In this document: positions 19,411-28,623 of the stretch, piece by piece
Layout of the letters: each line of letters starts with the position of its first letter
How positions within the stretch are numbered: the first letter of the stretch is position 1
NCBI GenBank assembly: GCA_030432295.1
Contig: JAUIHI010000003.1
Span: 1-64,000, forward strand
Direction: 5' to 3'
Source: Anaerolineae bacterium
Lineage (GTDB): Bacteria > Chloroflexota > Anaerolineae > Caldilineales > Caldilineaceae
Length of the DNA: 64,000 nucleotides
Notes under the pieces: model-generated
Databases searched by the model: none
Told to the model about the DNA's origin: nothing
The model's input: only the letters and a program-made list of their open reading frames with translations
Made by a program: the position numbers and the translations under genes

Positions 19411-22400
19411 ACCGCACGACCACCGGCACGAAAATCTGGTTGGGTAGTGCCGCTACTACTTCCAGGCTGACCAGCGCGCTTCGACTGGCAGTACCCGCGT
19501 TTATTGTCACTGTCCCTGTGTAGATGCCCGTGGCAAAGCCGGATGGGTCCGCGCTGACCGTCATATCGCTGGGGGCTGTGCCGCTGCTGAGTGAGAGACT
19601 GAGCCAGGCCGCGTCGTTGCTGGCCGTCCAACTCAGAGGCGGGGTGACACCGGTGGAGGCGTTGGCGTCCCGGATGGCCAGGGTTCCCGTCACTGGCGCA
19701 GTGGTCCCCACAAATGCCACCAATTGCACCGTCTGGGGCGCAACCGCGAGCAGATTGGGCGCGGCCGTCACGTCCTGGCCGATGGCGACGGTCCGGGTAA
19801 CGGTTGTGCCTGTGCCGTCGCTGTCCGTGGCTGTGACGCTGACTGTGTGCTGTCCCGCGGAAAGGGTGTCCAGGCTCAGGTTTGCGCCTGTGCCCAGAGG
19901 CCCGTCTAAGTCCGATGTCCAGGTGAAGCCAGCGTTGGCCAGTTGGCCGTCCTCTCTGTCATAGGCCGAGGCCGCCAACGCCACTGTCTGGCTGACCACA
20001 AAACTGCTGTCGGGCAGGGGCGAGAGAAATGCTACCTCCGGCGCGTTGCGTTGCACGCTGAAGACCGCGTCCGAATCGTCCATCGCTGTACGAACCCCGT
20101 CGCTGACCAGCACCCGCATCAGTCCCTGCTCCGTGCCGGAGAGGAGCGAGTAGGGGACTTCCACGCTGGTCGTACCAGTGATGCCGGTCTGGAGCGCTTG
20201 CCAGCTTGTGCCGTTGTCCGGGCTGAAAAGGATGGCCGCGCTCAGTGGGTCGTTGTCCTCATCCATCATCTGCCAGGAGACGGTCACGCCAGCCGGGCCG
20301 ACACTTTCGCCGCCGTTGGGACTGAGGAGGGTGGCTGTGGGCGGGTGTGCGCTGACCGTTCGGACGGCCAGGAGTGTCTCGCCCCGGCGTAGTTCGATGG
20401 ATTGGGTTCCACCCACCGCAGGGATGACTAGATTGACAAAGCCGATGCCGTCGCTGGGGGTGCCCTCGTCGGCATAGACCGTCGGGGTGAAGGAATGGGA
20501 GGCCAGGATCGCGCCGCCGCTGTCCCGCATTTCCAGGCTGTACGCGCCGGGGTCGGGCAGGGGCTGGCTGGCTGCGGGCAGCGTCAGTATTTCGCCCAGT
20601 GTGGCCGAATTGCCATCCGGGGCAATCTCGCCCTGGATCAGCAGGAAATCGCCTGCGGGGGCCATCACCTGGGACGCCACCACAAAGCCCTCGCTCTGCA
20701 TCTGGGCACGAATGCCGTTGTAGGTATAGTCCGATGTCCATTCGTTGGCGCAGTAGGACATCACATCGGTCCAGTCTGGTCCCCGAATCACCGGTCTGTG
20801 CAGGCCTACGTCAAAGCCGTAGTAGCGGTTGGGCGGGAAGGTAATCCAAAGATTGCCGCCCAGCCATAAAAATTGGTTGTAGCCGCCGATGACCGCGTTG
20901 GGATAGGGATAGTTGGGATCGCTGCGGGAGTGTCCACAGCCTTTATTTGTCTCGCTCACATAGCCAGCCGGGACTGGATGCCCCCGTCCCCAGGTGTGAC
21001 CGATCTCGTGGCCCGCGTACCAGTCGCCGTAGTTGGCGCTGTCCTGTTCCCAGGTCCAACTACCGCCCTTTGGCCCGGTGGGACCCGAAGAGATATAGCC
21101 GCCGCCCAGGCCCCGCATAAAGTCGCCGGAGGCGTTGGTGGCGACGCCGTAGTAACGGTCCTGCTCCCGGAAGGTGGGGTCATAGGCTTTGAAGATATTG
21201 CGCACCAAATTGAGCCGCTGATTGACTTTACCTGCGTCCAGAAAATAGGTGGGGTTGCCTTTGTCGTCCGTGCCCGACGTGTAGATGCTCGATTCGGGCA
21301 TTGTCGTCTCGCTGCGCTGGACAATCAGTCCGGAGATGGGATAAGCCCGGCGCAGCCAGCCTTCGATCTCGTCCATCTGGGCGCTGGTGGCCTTGTACCA
21401 TTTGTTGTTGCGGCTGTAGACCACATTGTAGAGATGCAGACGCATGACCGGGACGTTCTGCATTGTGAGGAGCGGCGAACGCACGGTATTGTCGGTGTAG
21501 TTGGTCTCGTCCGCTTCGCGCCACCAGAAGAAGAAGCAGAGGATGCCGCAACCGCCGCTGACTTTGCCGGGGTTGACAGTTACCTCGACCTGAAGGGTAG
21601 AGGCGTTCAGCCAACTGGACGGCACGGGGAAGTAGAAAGCGTCGCCGAGTTGGTTGCGGTTGGGGCTGGTGGGTGGGGCCAGTTTGCCGCCGGGGTTGGA
21701 CGGATAGACTGGTGAGCCGACCCGCTGGTTGTTGACGATATGCCAGAGTTGGGCGCTGACCAGCGGGCTGCTCGCCCCACCGGTCCGGCGCACATAGGCC
21801 CGCACCCAGGCGGTCTTGCCCCGGATCAGCGGAACCGTATTGCTCAGGTCCTGGATGCCCTGGGTGACTTCGATGGCATAGGCCGTGTAGTTCAGTGTGT
21901 TGGGCGTGGGGACTTTTGTCGCCGTGGGTGTAATCGTCGGTGAAGGTGTGCTGCTGGCCGTTGGGGTTGACGAGGGCGTGGGGCTGTTCGTCGGCGTCGG
22001 TGTGTTTGTCCCTGTGTGGGTGGCAGTCGGTGTGTCGGTGGCTGTGGATGTATTCGTGGCTGTGCTGGTGGGCGTGGCAGTGGCCGGATTCAACTCGCCG
22101 TCCACATCCACCGAGCCGATGTCGCAGATATTTTGCGCGGGGCGCACATATCCCCGCTGATCCGCGGCCGGGCAGGAGCCGTTGTCACCGGCGTCGATGG
22201 CCGGGCTGCCTTCTCCGGGAAGGTGGGTGAGAGTCGGGCCGCCGTTGTCGGTCAGAAGGCCGAGCAGGGGATTCGTGGCCTGCTGGTCGCTTTCTGCGTC
22301 AAAATAACAGCTTTCGTCGTCGGAAAGATTGTTGCCCAGAGAAGTGCCTTGGCGCAGGAAAGCGCAGTTGGCCCCTTCGCCCAGCGGGTTGGCGATGATT

Positions 22401-23467
22401 GTGTTGCGGATGGAAGGCGAGATGACTATTTCGCCCTCGTCCTGATAGAAGTTGGCTCCAGTCGGCGCGCTGTTGCCGTAGACGGTCACATTCTGGAAAG
22501 TCTGGGAGCCATTCTGCGCGCCCGATTCCACGCCACCGGCGAAACTGCCCGCGCTGTTGCCGCTGACGGTCGTATTGATAATCGTCGTCGTGCCGTCGCC
22601 CAGTTGCAGGCCGCCTGCACCGCCCGGCACGAAATTTCCGCTGATAGTGGAACCTTCCACCCACAGGCTGTTATCTGCGCCCTGGGTGTAGATGCCTCCT
22701 CCATCGGTGGCCGTGTTGTAGTCGATGGTGCTGCGGCGCACAATCATCCGCCCGATGTTGTACAGCCCACCGCCAAAGTTGCCCTGGCCGTCGCTTTGGG
22801 CGCTGTTTTCGGTGATGTGGCTCTCTTCGATAGTGACATCTGCGTTGGCATTCCACAGGCCACCGCCGCCTCTGGGCGCATAATTTTCCTGGATCGTCGT
22901 GCGTGTCATATAGACAGTGCCGCCGTTGCTGGCAATGCCGCCGCCGTATTGACCGGCGCTGTTGCTCAACAGATAGCTGTCGTAGAGGCTGAGGTTCCCC
23001 CCGTCGTTGAAGATTGCGCCGCCCCGGCTGGCTTCGCCTTCGGCCCGGCTGCTGCTGATTGTACTGCTTTCCAGGGTCAAATTGCCGTAGTTGGTGATGG
23101 CTCCGCCGTCCCCGTACCAGCTACCACCGGTCAGGGTGATATTGCGCAGCACAAAATTTACGCCGGGATTGACGATGAAAATTTGGCGCAGGTCCTCGCC
23201 CCAGAGGGTGACGAGGTCGCCGTCCAACGTCGCATCTTTCTCGATGACCATTGTATTGACGGCAATCGACACGGGATTGGGGCCGCAGTCGAAGCTGACC
23301 ATTCCACCCGTGGCCAGAACCGCTTCCAGCGCATTCCCGTCACAGCTTTCCGGTGTGCCGTCGCCCACCACTCCGGACGTGGGACCGGCCCATACCAATC
23401 CTACGGATACCACAAAAATAGAGAGCAGAATCACGACCACGTGCCAGAGACGAAGACGACGCAGCAT
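19409..23467 (-). CDS. Giant secreted beta-helix protein with metzincin-type zinc peptidase motif
   Basis: A 1352-residue exported protein. The signal segment (VVVILLSIFVVSVGLVWAG) is followed by a right-handed beta-helix (about 60-420) with NGG/NST-type rungs of the kind found in polymorphic outer-membrane-like proteins, ending in CDIGSVDV. A Thr/Pro linker (about 460-523) comes next. The middle carries HEIGHTWGRGH, a full HExxHxxGxxH metzincin signature with ligands H820, H824 and H830 and catalytic E821. The C-terminal third contains Ig/PKD-like modules (SDLDGPLGTGANLSLD, HTVSVTATDSDG) and a BACON-like repeat. Likely an extracellular or surface metalloprotease. I chose ATG 23467 over an upstream TTG because AAAGGAC lies at the right distance. 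Confidence 0.8.
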   Translation of the reverse strand: MLRRLRLWHVVVILLSIFVVSVGLVWAGPTSGVVGDGTPESCDGNALEAVLATGGMVSFDCGPNPVSIAVNTMVIEKDATLDGDLVTLWGEDLRQIFIVNPGVNFVLRNITLTGGSWYGDGGAITNYGNLTLESSTISSSRAEGEASRGGAIFNDGGNLSLYDSYLLSNSAGQYGGGIASNGGTVYMTRTTIQENYAPRGGGGLWNANADVTIEESHITENSAQSDGQGNFGGGLYNIGRMIVRRSTIDYNTATDGGGIYTQGADNSLWVEGSTISGNFVPGGAGGLQLGDGTTTIINTTVSGNSAGSFAGGVESGAQNGSQTFQNVTVYGNSAPTGANFYQDEGEIVISPSIRNTIIANPLGEGANCAFLRQGTSLGNNLSDDESCYFDAESDQQATNPLLGLLTDNGGPTLTHLPGEGSPAIDAGDNGSCPAADQRGYVRPAQNICDIGSVDVDGELNPATATPTSTATNTSTATDTPTATHTGTNTPTPTNSPTPSSTPTASSTPSPTITPTATKVPTPNTLNYTAYAIEVTQGIQDLSNTVPLIRGKTAWVRAYVRRTGGASSPLVSAQLWHIVNNQRVGSPVYPSNPGGKLAPPTSPNRNQLGDAFYFPVPSSWLNASTLQVEVTVNPGKVSGGCGILCFFFWWREADETNYTDNTVRSPLLTMQNVPVMRLHLYNVVYSRNNKWYKATSAQMDEIEGWLRRAYPISGLIVQRSETTMPESSIYTSGTDDKGNPTYFLDAGKVNQRLNLVRNIFKAYDPTFREQDRYYGVATNASGDFMRGLGGGYISSGPTGPKGGSWTWEQDSANYGDWYAGHEIGHTWGRGHPVPAGYVSETNKGCGHSRSDPNYPYPNAVIGGYNQFLWLGGNLWITFPPNRYYGFDVGLHRPVIRGPDWTDVMSYCANEWTSDYTYNGIRAQMQSEGFVVASQVMAPAGDFLLIQGEIAPDGNSATLGEILTLPAASQPLPDPGAYSLEMRDSGGAILASHSFTPTVYADEGTPSDGIGFVNLVIPAVGGTQSIELRRGETLLAVRTVSAHPPTATLLSPNGGESVGPAGVTVSWQMMDEDNDPLSAAILFSPDNGTSWQALQTGITGTTSVEVPYSLLSGTEQGLMRVLVSDGVRTAMDDSDAVFSVQRNAPEVAFLSPLPDSSFVVSQTVALAASAYDREDGQLANAGFTWTSDLDGPLGTGANLSLDTLSAGQHTVSVTATDSDGTGTTVTRTVAIGQDVTAAPNLLAVAPQTVQLVAFVGTTAPVTGTLAIRDANASTGVTPPLSWTASNDAAWLSLSLSSGTAPSDMTVSADPSGFATGIYTGTVTINAGTASRSALVSLEVVAALPNQIFVPVVVR

Positions 23468-23529
23468 ATTCTTTTGTCCTTTGGGAACAGAAAACAAAGA
23501 GGGGAGGCCGATCCGTGATCGGTGCTGAT

Positions 23530-23535
23530 ATTATA
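23530..23535 (-). promoter_or_regulatory. -10 box (TATAAT) for the metzincin-like gene
   Basis: On the minus strand GGTATAATATC lies about 63 bp upstream of the chosen start. TTGACA is present further upstream but at 23 bp, too far to be a standard -35. Confidence 0.4.
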
Positions 23536-23639
23536 CCACCACACAGATAAATTTCATCTGTCAAATTGGCCCATTCAATCGTCCCTTTCAGGCTTGCGTC
23601 CACTTTTGCCGGGGGGTAGAATATCTGTACCGCAAGAAT

Positions 23640-23732
23640 GAGTCCACTGCAAAAAGGTCTGCCAGCCACCGATGAACACTGATATTTCTGCTGTAAACCT
23701 TTGTGGTTCAAATAGTTTTTTGCTGTGGAGTC
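23640..23732. mobile_element. MITE-like element with GAGTCCACTGC ends, copy 2
   Basis: Ends gagtccactgcaaaaa and ttttttgctgtggagtc are complementary apart from one or two positions. It is related to 12987-13107 in ends and in the accacaaag/ctttgtggtt interior. It ends 26 bp before the MFS start codon, so the MFS promoter lies in or beyond it. Confidence 0.6.
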
Positions 23733-23757
23733 AAGAATCCTTCTCTGGAATCCGCCA

Positions 23758-24894
23758 ATGCCTACTTTCTCCCGCGCCTACTGGACCGTCTGGTCCGCCA
23801 CCCTCCTCTTCTTCGCCGCCTTCTACACGCTGATCGTCCCTCTGCCCCTCTATCTGGACGGAGTTGGTTTGCCCGACTGGGAGATTGGTCTGATTCTGGG
23901 CGCGTTCGGGATTGCCTCGCTGATCGGGCGACCCCTGGCCGGCGCGCTCAGCGACCGACTGGGCAGCAAACCGGTGATCCTCTTTGGCACAGTCTCCCTG
24001 CTGGTAGGCGCGTTGGGCGTGACCCAGACGGCCTGGCCCCCCGCGCTCTTTGGTCTGCGTATTCTGCAGGCCGCGGGCTACGTGGCCTTCACCACCGCCT
24101 CCACCGCGCTGATCGCCCAGCTTGCGCCGGTGGCCCGGCGGGGCGCGGCCATCGCCCTTTTTGGCGCGGCGGCCAATGTGGCGATTACCGTCACCCCCGC
24201 GCTTGTGAGCGCGAGTCTGGGGCTACTTACATTGCAGGGCGCGTTCTGGCTCTGCGGTGGGCTGGCGCTCCTGGCCGGTATCCTCGTGTGGACGGCGATT
24301 CCCGGCGAACATTCCTCTGGCGGGCGACGGCTGGGGATGCTGGAAACCCTGACACCGCCCGCGCCCCTGCGCGCTGCAATGCTGACGACGGCTCTCTTCG
24401 GCGTCGCCTTTGGGGCCTTCTATTCCTTTCTGCCTCTGCTGGCCGAGCGCCGGGGGCTGGAACCAGTGGGGCTGGCCTACACCGTCTATGGAGCGTCGAT
24501 TATTCTCACCCGCATCCTCACGGCCAATCTGCTGGACCGGCCCGACCGCACCCAAGTCCTCGCGCCCTCTCTGCTGGTGACGACCGTCGGGCTGGCAGGC
24601 TTTGCCTTTGCAGAGAACTGGCCCCTCCTCCTCGCCAGCGCGGCGCTGATGGCCGCGGGCAGCGGCGTCGCCCACCCCGCGCTTATCGCCCTCTGCGTGG
24701 ACCGGATGCCCGACCGGGAACGGGGACGGGCCACGGCTTCTTTCTATCTGGCTTTCGATCTGGGGATTGGGATGGGCAACTGGCTGCTGGGGCCGGTGTT
24801 GGGCAGCTTTGGACTAGGGGGAATGTATGCTCTGGCCGCGGGGATCAGTCTGGTAGGGGTGGCGACGACGCGATTTGTGAAGCAGGAGGCGTGA
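23758..24894 (+). CDS. Major facilitator superfamily transporter
   Basis: A 378-residue membrane protein with about 12 hydrophobic segments. The loop after helix 2 has the MFS motif as GRPLAGALSDRLGSKPV, and a similar DRMPDRERGRATA loop starts the second half. The compact size and motif resemble drug or sugar efflux permeases of the AraJ/YfcJ type; the substrate is unknown. The start at ATG 23758 gives the standard N terminus. No clear ribosome site is visible, and an in-frame GTG at 23725 lies at the edge of a repeat element. It converges with the response regulator gene 4 bp downstream. Confidence 0.85.
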   Translation: MPTFSRAYWTVWSATLLFFAAFYTLIVPLPLYLDGVGLPDWEIGLILGAFGIASLIGRPLAGALSDRLGSKPVILFGTVSLLVGALGVTQTAWPPALFGLRILQAAGYVAFTTASTALIAQLAPVARRGAAIALFGAAANVAITVTPALVSASLGLLTLQGAFWLCGGLALLAGILVWTAIPGEHSSGGRRLGMLETLTPPAPLRAAMLTTALFGVAFGAFYSFLPLLAERRGLEPVGLAYTVYGASIILTRILTANLLDRPDRTQVLAPSLLVTTVGLAGFAFAENWPLLLASAALMAAGSGVAHPALIALCVDRMPDRERGRATASFYLAFDLGIGMGNWLLGPVLGSFGLGGMYALAAGISLVGVATTRFVKQEA

Positions 24895-24898
24895 TGGA

Positions 24899-25561
24899 CT
24901 ACAGTTCGTCCTGGGGCAGGTAGTCCACCACCCGCTTGCTCAGGGCAAAGGTGGCGGCCTCCACCCGGTTGTCCACGGCCAGTTTGCTGAGGACTGTGCT
25001 GATGTGATTGCGCACGGTTTTGTCGCTGATGGAGAGTTCCTTGGCAATCTCGGCGTTGCTCTTGCCCAGAGAAAGCAGGTGCAGCACTACGATCTCCCGT
25101 TTGGTCAGTTCGGCAAAGGGGTTGCCCTGGCGGGTGCGGCGGCGCACCATTTCCAGCACTCGCTGGGTGATGGCCGGATCGAAGGAGGCCCCGCCCTGGC
25201 GCACAGCTTCCAGGGCACGCACCAGTTCGCCTGTGCCCACATTTTTGGTCACATAGGCCGAGGCCCCGGCTTCAATGGCCTCGGCCAGCAGATCGTCGTC
25301 GATGAAGGAGGAGAGCATCACCACCCGGATTGTGGGCCAGCGTTCTGTGATCTCCTGGCAGGCCTGAATGCCTGAACGACCGGGCAGGCGGATGTCCATC
25401 ACCACCACATCGGGCTGCAACTGCTGGCAGCAGAGGATTGCCTCGTCCGCGTTGCCCGCTTCGCCCACCAGCCGCACACCGGGCGTTTCCTCCAATACCA
25501 GACGCAGCCCCATCCGCACCACTTCGTGATCGTCCACCAGCAACACGCGTAGATTAGCCAT
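24899..25561 (-). CDS. NarL/LuxR-family response regulator
   Basis: A 220-residue DNA-binding regulator. The receiver domain has the acidic pair D10-D11, phosphoacceptor D56 (VVVMDIRLPG) and the conserved Lys in YVTKN. The C-terminal LuxR helix-turn-helix is LTKREIVVLHLLSLGKSNAEIAKELSISDKTVRNH in two parts, with the recognition helix ending VRNHI. Its start overlaps the end of the histidine kinase gene by 8 bp, so the two form a coupled two-component system. Targets are unknown; the nearby c-heme lipoprotein and MFS genes are candidates only by position. Confidence 0.95.
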   Translation of the reverse strand: MANLRVLLVDDHEVVRMGLRLVLEETPGVRLVGEAGNADEAILCCQQLQPDVVVMDIRLPGRSGIQACQEITERWPTIRVVMLSSFIDDDLLAEAIEAGASAYVTKNVGTGELVRALEAVRQGGASFDPAITQRVLEMVRRRTRQGNPFAELTKREIVVLHLLSLGKSNAEIAKELSISDKTVRNHISTVLSKLAVDNRVEAATFALSKRVVDYLPQDEL

Positions 25562-26978
25562 TGATCTTTTCGCTTTCTATGCCAGGCTTTGTATCCTGAA
25601 TACGGTCTTCCCCGTGCCAAATAAGTGTCACAGAGGTCCCGTGGCCCGGCGTCGCTTCGATTGCCAGTTGACCGCCCAGCATCCGTGCGTGATTACGCAT
25701 AGTGAGCAGGCCATAGCCAGCAACCACTTGCTGGGGTGCAAAGCCCTGGCCGTCGTCCTGAATGGTCAGTATCATCTTTTCTCCCTCGTGAAGCAGACTG
25801 ACTACGACCTGGCTGGCCCCGGCATGGCGTACTACATTGGAGAGCGCCTCCTGCACCAGCCCCACCACATGCCCGACCCGGGACGGGTCCAGCGGGTAAT
25901 CAGTAATCTCCAGGCGAATGTCCACAAGAGAGCGAAAGCGGGCTTCATTGGTCAGCGCAGTCAGTTCATCGCGCAGGGAACCGCTGGGTGGTCGGATGCG
26001 CAGGGAAGTCATATAGCGGCGCAGGCCCAGAACGACCTGTTCCAACACCTGCTGGGCCTGGGCCAGACGCTGCTGGGCCAGTGGATCGTCGATGTGATGG
26101 GTCATAGAATCCAAAATCAGGCCGACAGAGTAGGCGCTTTGCATCACGCCGTCATGAATTTCCTGGCCGATGCGGTCCCGCTCGGTGGCGCGGATGGCGT
26201 CAATCTCCATTGTCTCGATCAGTTGATCGACCTCTACTTCGAAGAGTTCCAGGGCGCGGATGATGCTGATGGTCAGAGAGAGACCAGCCAGGGAGCGCAG
26301 AATTTCCACGGGAATGCCCAGCCAGGCCAATAAAACGGCGCGATTGAGAATATTGGCAGGGAAGAAAGACGCGGGATGGACAATGGCTCCGGCGACCAAA
26401 GTGTAGGCAAAGAGTGACCAGGCGGCCCAGCGCAACATCCGCCCGTATTGGGCTTTCTCGGCGGCAAAGAGTCGTGCCTGTGCCTGACGGTAGAGACCCC
26501 ACGCGGCCAACAGTCCGCCGGGCAGGGCGAGAAAATAGCGGGCGGCGATGGTCAAGAGTGTCACCCTTGCCCGACCGTCCAAGCCTGCCAGATGGACAAA
26601 GATGGCCAGGGTCAACCAGCCCGCCAGCAGACCTATCACCAGCCAGCGTAGCCCAGGCGCAGGGCGATCCACAAGAACGTAGCCAAAGATGAGCAGGCTG
26701 GCGAAGGAGGCGGCCAGCAGGAAAACCTGGGCCATCAGCAGAACAGCGATGATGACGGGGGGGAGATATTCGGTCTGGATGGGGATAAAAACCAGACCCC
26801 ATTCGTGCAGACCGTGCAGAATGCCAAAAAGGGCCAGCCAGCGCAGGTCTCGGGCCAGTTTCAGCCGACTGTGGCGGCGGGATTGGAGGAAAATCGCCAG
26901 GCCCAAGACAAAGAAGACCTGCCCGTAGATGGAGAGAATAACAATGTGGTTGAGATCGAAAATCTCTTTCCAAAACAC
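25554..26978 (-). CDS. Membrane sensor histidine kinase, HisKA_3/NarX-DesK type
   Basis: A 474-residue kinase. The first 210 residues hold about seven hydrophobic helices with no large periplasmic loop. Then comes the dimerisation/phosphoacceptor helix with H275 in GQEIHDGVMQS, typical of the HisKA_3 family that pairs with LuxR-type regulators. The C-terminal ATPase domain shows the N box (EALSNVVRHAGA), G1 (DDGQGF) and G2 (GYGLLTMRNHA). The seven-helix input suggests sensing within the membrane or of a small ligand. The start is GTG 26978 without an obvious ribosome site, so the N terminus is uncertain by a few residues. Confidence 0.92.
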   Translation of the reverse strand: MFWKEIFDLNHIVILSIYGQVFFVLGLAIFLQSRRHSRLKLARDLRWLALFGILHGLHEWGLVFIPIQTEYLPPVIIAVLLMAQVFLLAASFASLLIFGYVLVDRPAPGLRWLVIGLLAGWLTLAIFVHLAGLDGRARVTLLTIAARYFLALPGGLLAAWGLYRQAQARLFAAEKAQYGRMLRWAAWSLFAYTLVAGAIVHPASFFPANILNRAVLLAWLGIPVEILRSLAGLSLTISIIRALELFEVEVDQLIETMEIDAIRATERDRIGQEIHDGVMQSAYSVGLILDSMTHHIDDPLAQQRLAQAQQVLEQVVLGLRRYMTSLRIRPPSGSLRDELTALTNEARFRSLVDIRLEITDYPLDPSRVGHVVGLVQEALSNVVRHAGASQVVVSLLHEGEKMILTIQDDGQGFAPQQVVAGYGLLTMRNHARMLGGQLAIEATPGHGTSVTLIWHGEDRIQDTKPGIESEKING

Positions 26979-27049
26979 GGCCGGTGTCCGTTCGGTGAAA
27001 TATCTACAGGCTCCAACGCAAGTATACTTGAGCGAGGGAGGGTAAACAA

Positions 27050-27077
27050 AGGGGACGCCCCGTTTGCGGCGTCCCCT
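27050..27077 (-). terminator. 10-bp GC stem-loop after the c-heme lipoprotein gene
   Basis: aggggacgcc, an 8-nt loop, then ggcgtcccct. It lies 36 bp beyond the stop of the minus-strand gene at 27113-28288 and before the kinase gene, so it probably separates the two transcripts. Minus-strand sequence after the stem (TTTGTTTACCC) is mildly T-rich. Confidence 0.6.
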
Positions 27078-27112
27078 CTGTCTACTCTGTTATGCAACCG
27101 ACCAGCAGGCTG

Positions 27113-28288
27113 CTATTTGAAAATCAGTGTGGCGGGTCGGGAATCAAATGCGTGGCGCACCTGAGCGTTGTCAAAGACGGCCAGACCGAAGTGATAGGGC
27201 AAGAGCAGGTCATTGAACTGCACATCGAACTCGGAGCCTGTAACCAGCGCTCGCCCGATTTCCAGGTGCCACATCCCATCGGCGTAGACCCAACCAGCCG
27301 AGAGGTCGCCCCGATCGCCGGTCATAGCAGATGTGGTGATGCCGGGAACCATATCGCCAGCTACAAAGAGAGTGTCGTCAAAAGGCAGCTTTTCATCTTC
27401 AAGGATGTAGCCGGGAGCGCCATCTTTGGGGGCGTCCGCCGGTCCCATCCACATGGGCATTGTCTTGTCCTCGCTCTCGTTGTTCACATAGCCACCGCCA
27501 TCTTTGGGGTCGCTGTGACGGCCTGCGCTGGGGAATTCTGTCGACCAGGGGGTGTTGTCCAGATACTGATCATCCAGTTGGTTCACATTGCGCACGGATT
27601 TCCAGTGCCAGATGTCGCCCATGCCCTCATCAGTGTATTTGTTGCCATAGGGCTTGCCAGTGGTGTCGTCATTTTTGGCCAGGTGGCAGGCAGTGTTGCA
27701 GCCTGTCCGCTCGAATTTGGGGATGCTATTGTTGATGTTCCAGATGAAGGACATCTTGTCTTCGTAGTAAATGTTGTTGTCGCCGCCTTTGTCATCCGGG
27801 TCATTCAGCTTGGCCCAGGAGCCATCGGCCTGCTTCTGCCAGGGGCTGCGCATAAAGCTCTGGGTTGGGTCGGCCCAGGAGAGCAGGAAGTAGACGCTGT
27901 CGTCGGTGTAGAGCGACTGGACATTGATCACAGATTCGCCCATATTGGCGCCTTTAGAAACTTCAAAGGAGGAGATCGGCGCATTGGCCCAGCCAGCGTC
28001 ATCACCCATGCCGTCCAGAACAGGCGCAACGTCCGTCTTCACAGAAAGGAGTGTCCCCCGGGGAATATCTTCCTGGGCCGGTGCTGCGGTCGGTTCGGGT
28101 TCAGGCACGGCTGTGGGTTCGGGTTCGGGTACAGCAGTGGGTTCCGGTGCGGGCGCGGCTGTCGGCGCGACTGCCTCGGCAGCCGCCGGTGCAGGTGCCT
28201 GGGCCACGGGTGGGGGGGGTACGGCGCAGCTTACGACCAGCATCGATACGATGACGCTGAGGGCAAGGACTTTCCACAAACTTTTCAT
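27113..28288 (-). CDS. Lipoprotein with ethylbenzene-dehydrogenase-related heme domain and a CxxCH motif
   Basis: A 391-residue lipoprotein. The lipobox is MLVVSC with C21 as the predicted lipidated residue, followed by an Ala/Pro/Glu-rich spacer with EPEPTAVPEP repeats. The folded part (about 75-391) resembles the gamma-subunit heme domain of ethylbenzene dehydrogenase and DMSO-reductase-type enzymes (VYFLLSWADPTQS, DKMSFIWNIN). It contains CNTACH (C197-H202), a covalent c-heme site, giving a membrane-anchored cytochrome on the outer face. AGGAGG lies 9 nt before ATG 28288; a further ATG three codons earlier touches AGGAGG and is unlikely. No molybdo-enzyme partner is nearby, so its electron partner is unknown. 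Confidence 0.8.
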   Translation of the reverse strand: MKSLWKVLALSVIVSMLVVSCAVPPPPVAQAPAPAAAEAVAPTAAPAPEPTAVPEPEPTAVPEPEPTAAPAQEDIPRGTLLSVKTDVAPVLDGMGDDAGWANAPISSFEVSKGANMGESVINVQSLYTDDSVYFLLSWADPTQSFMRSPWQKQADGSWAKLNDPDDKGGDNNIYYEDKMSFIWNINNSIPKFERTGCNTACHLAKNDDTTGKPYGNKYTDEGMGDIWHWKSVRNVNQLDDQYLDNTPWSTEFPSAGRHSDPKDGGGYVNNESEDKTMPMWMGPADAPKDGAPGYILEDEKLPFDDTLFVAGDMVPGITTSAMTGDRGDLSAGWVYADGMWHLEIGRALVTGSEFDVQFNDLLLPYHFGLAVFDNAQVRHAFDSRPATLIFK

Positions 28289-28623
28289 AGCTTCCATCCT
28301 CCTGTTGCAGATTCGCCGCCATAACTTCGTCCGCTGGCGGGCGCATTTTGTGGGGCAATGGGTGAACATCTGCGCAGAGCGGGCAACTGTTCACGATTCC
28401 ACTATAGGGGCAGACAAGGAGGAAGGGAAGGGAGATTGTCCCGGTTTTCCTGGGACAATTTTTTCAGGTGAGGAATTGGGAGTGGGGAGAGGGTTGGAAC
28501 GGGTGGCGATTCGGGGGTGTGCCGATTCCGGGAATGGACCAGACAATCTCCGGCATTCGGAAATCTGCCGGTTCATTCCCGGAATCAGGCGGGCCATTCC
28601 AGCGTGAAGTATTTTGAAGAGTC
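28289..28623. other. 335-bp intergenic region with a direct repeat
   Basis: It lies between the lipoprotein start and the end of the ART-like operon. It contains cccggaatcaggcgggccattccagcgtga near 28577-28607, which recurs (cccggaatcaggcgcgccattccagcgtga) at about 29524-29553, so the two-gene operon is bracketed by direct repeats of about 30 bp. No gene is seen. Confidence 0.6.

Noticed and set aside
23524-23564. TTGACA and TATAAT upstream of the metzincin-like gene as a promoter
   Set aside because: The spacing is 23 bp, too long for a normal sigma-70 promoter, so only the -10 box is listed.
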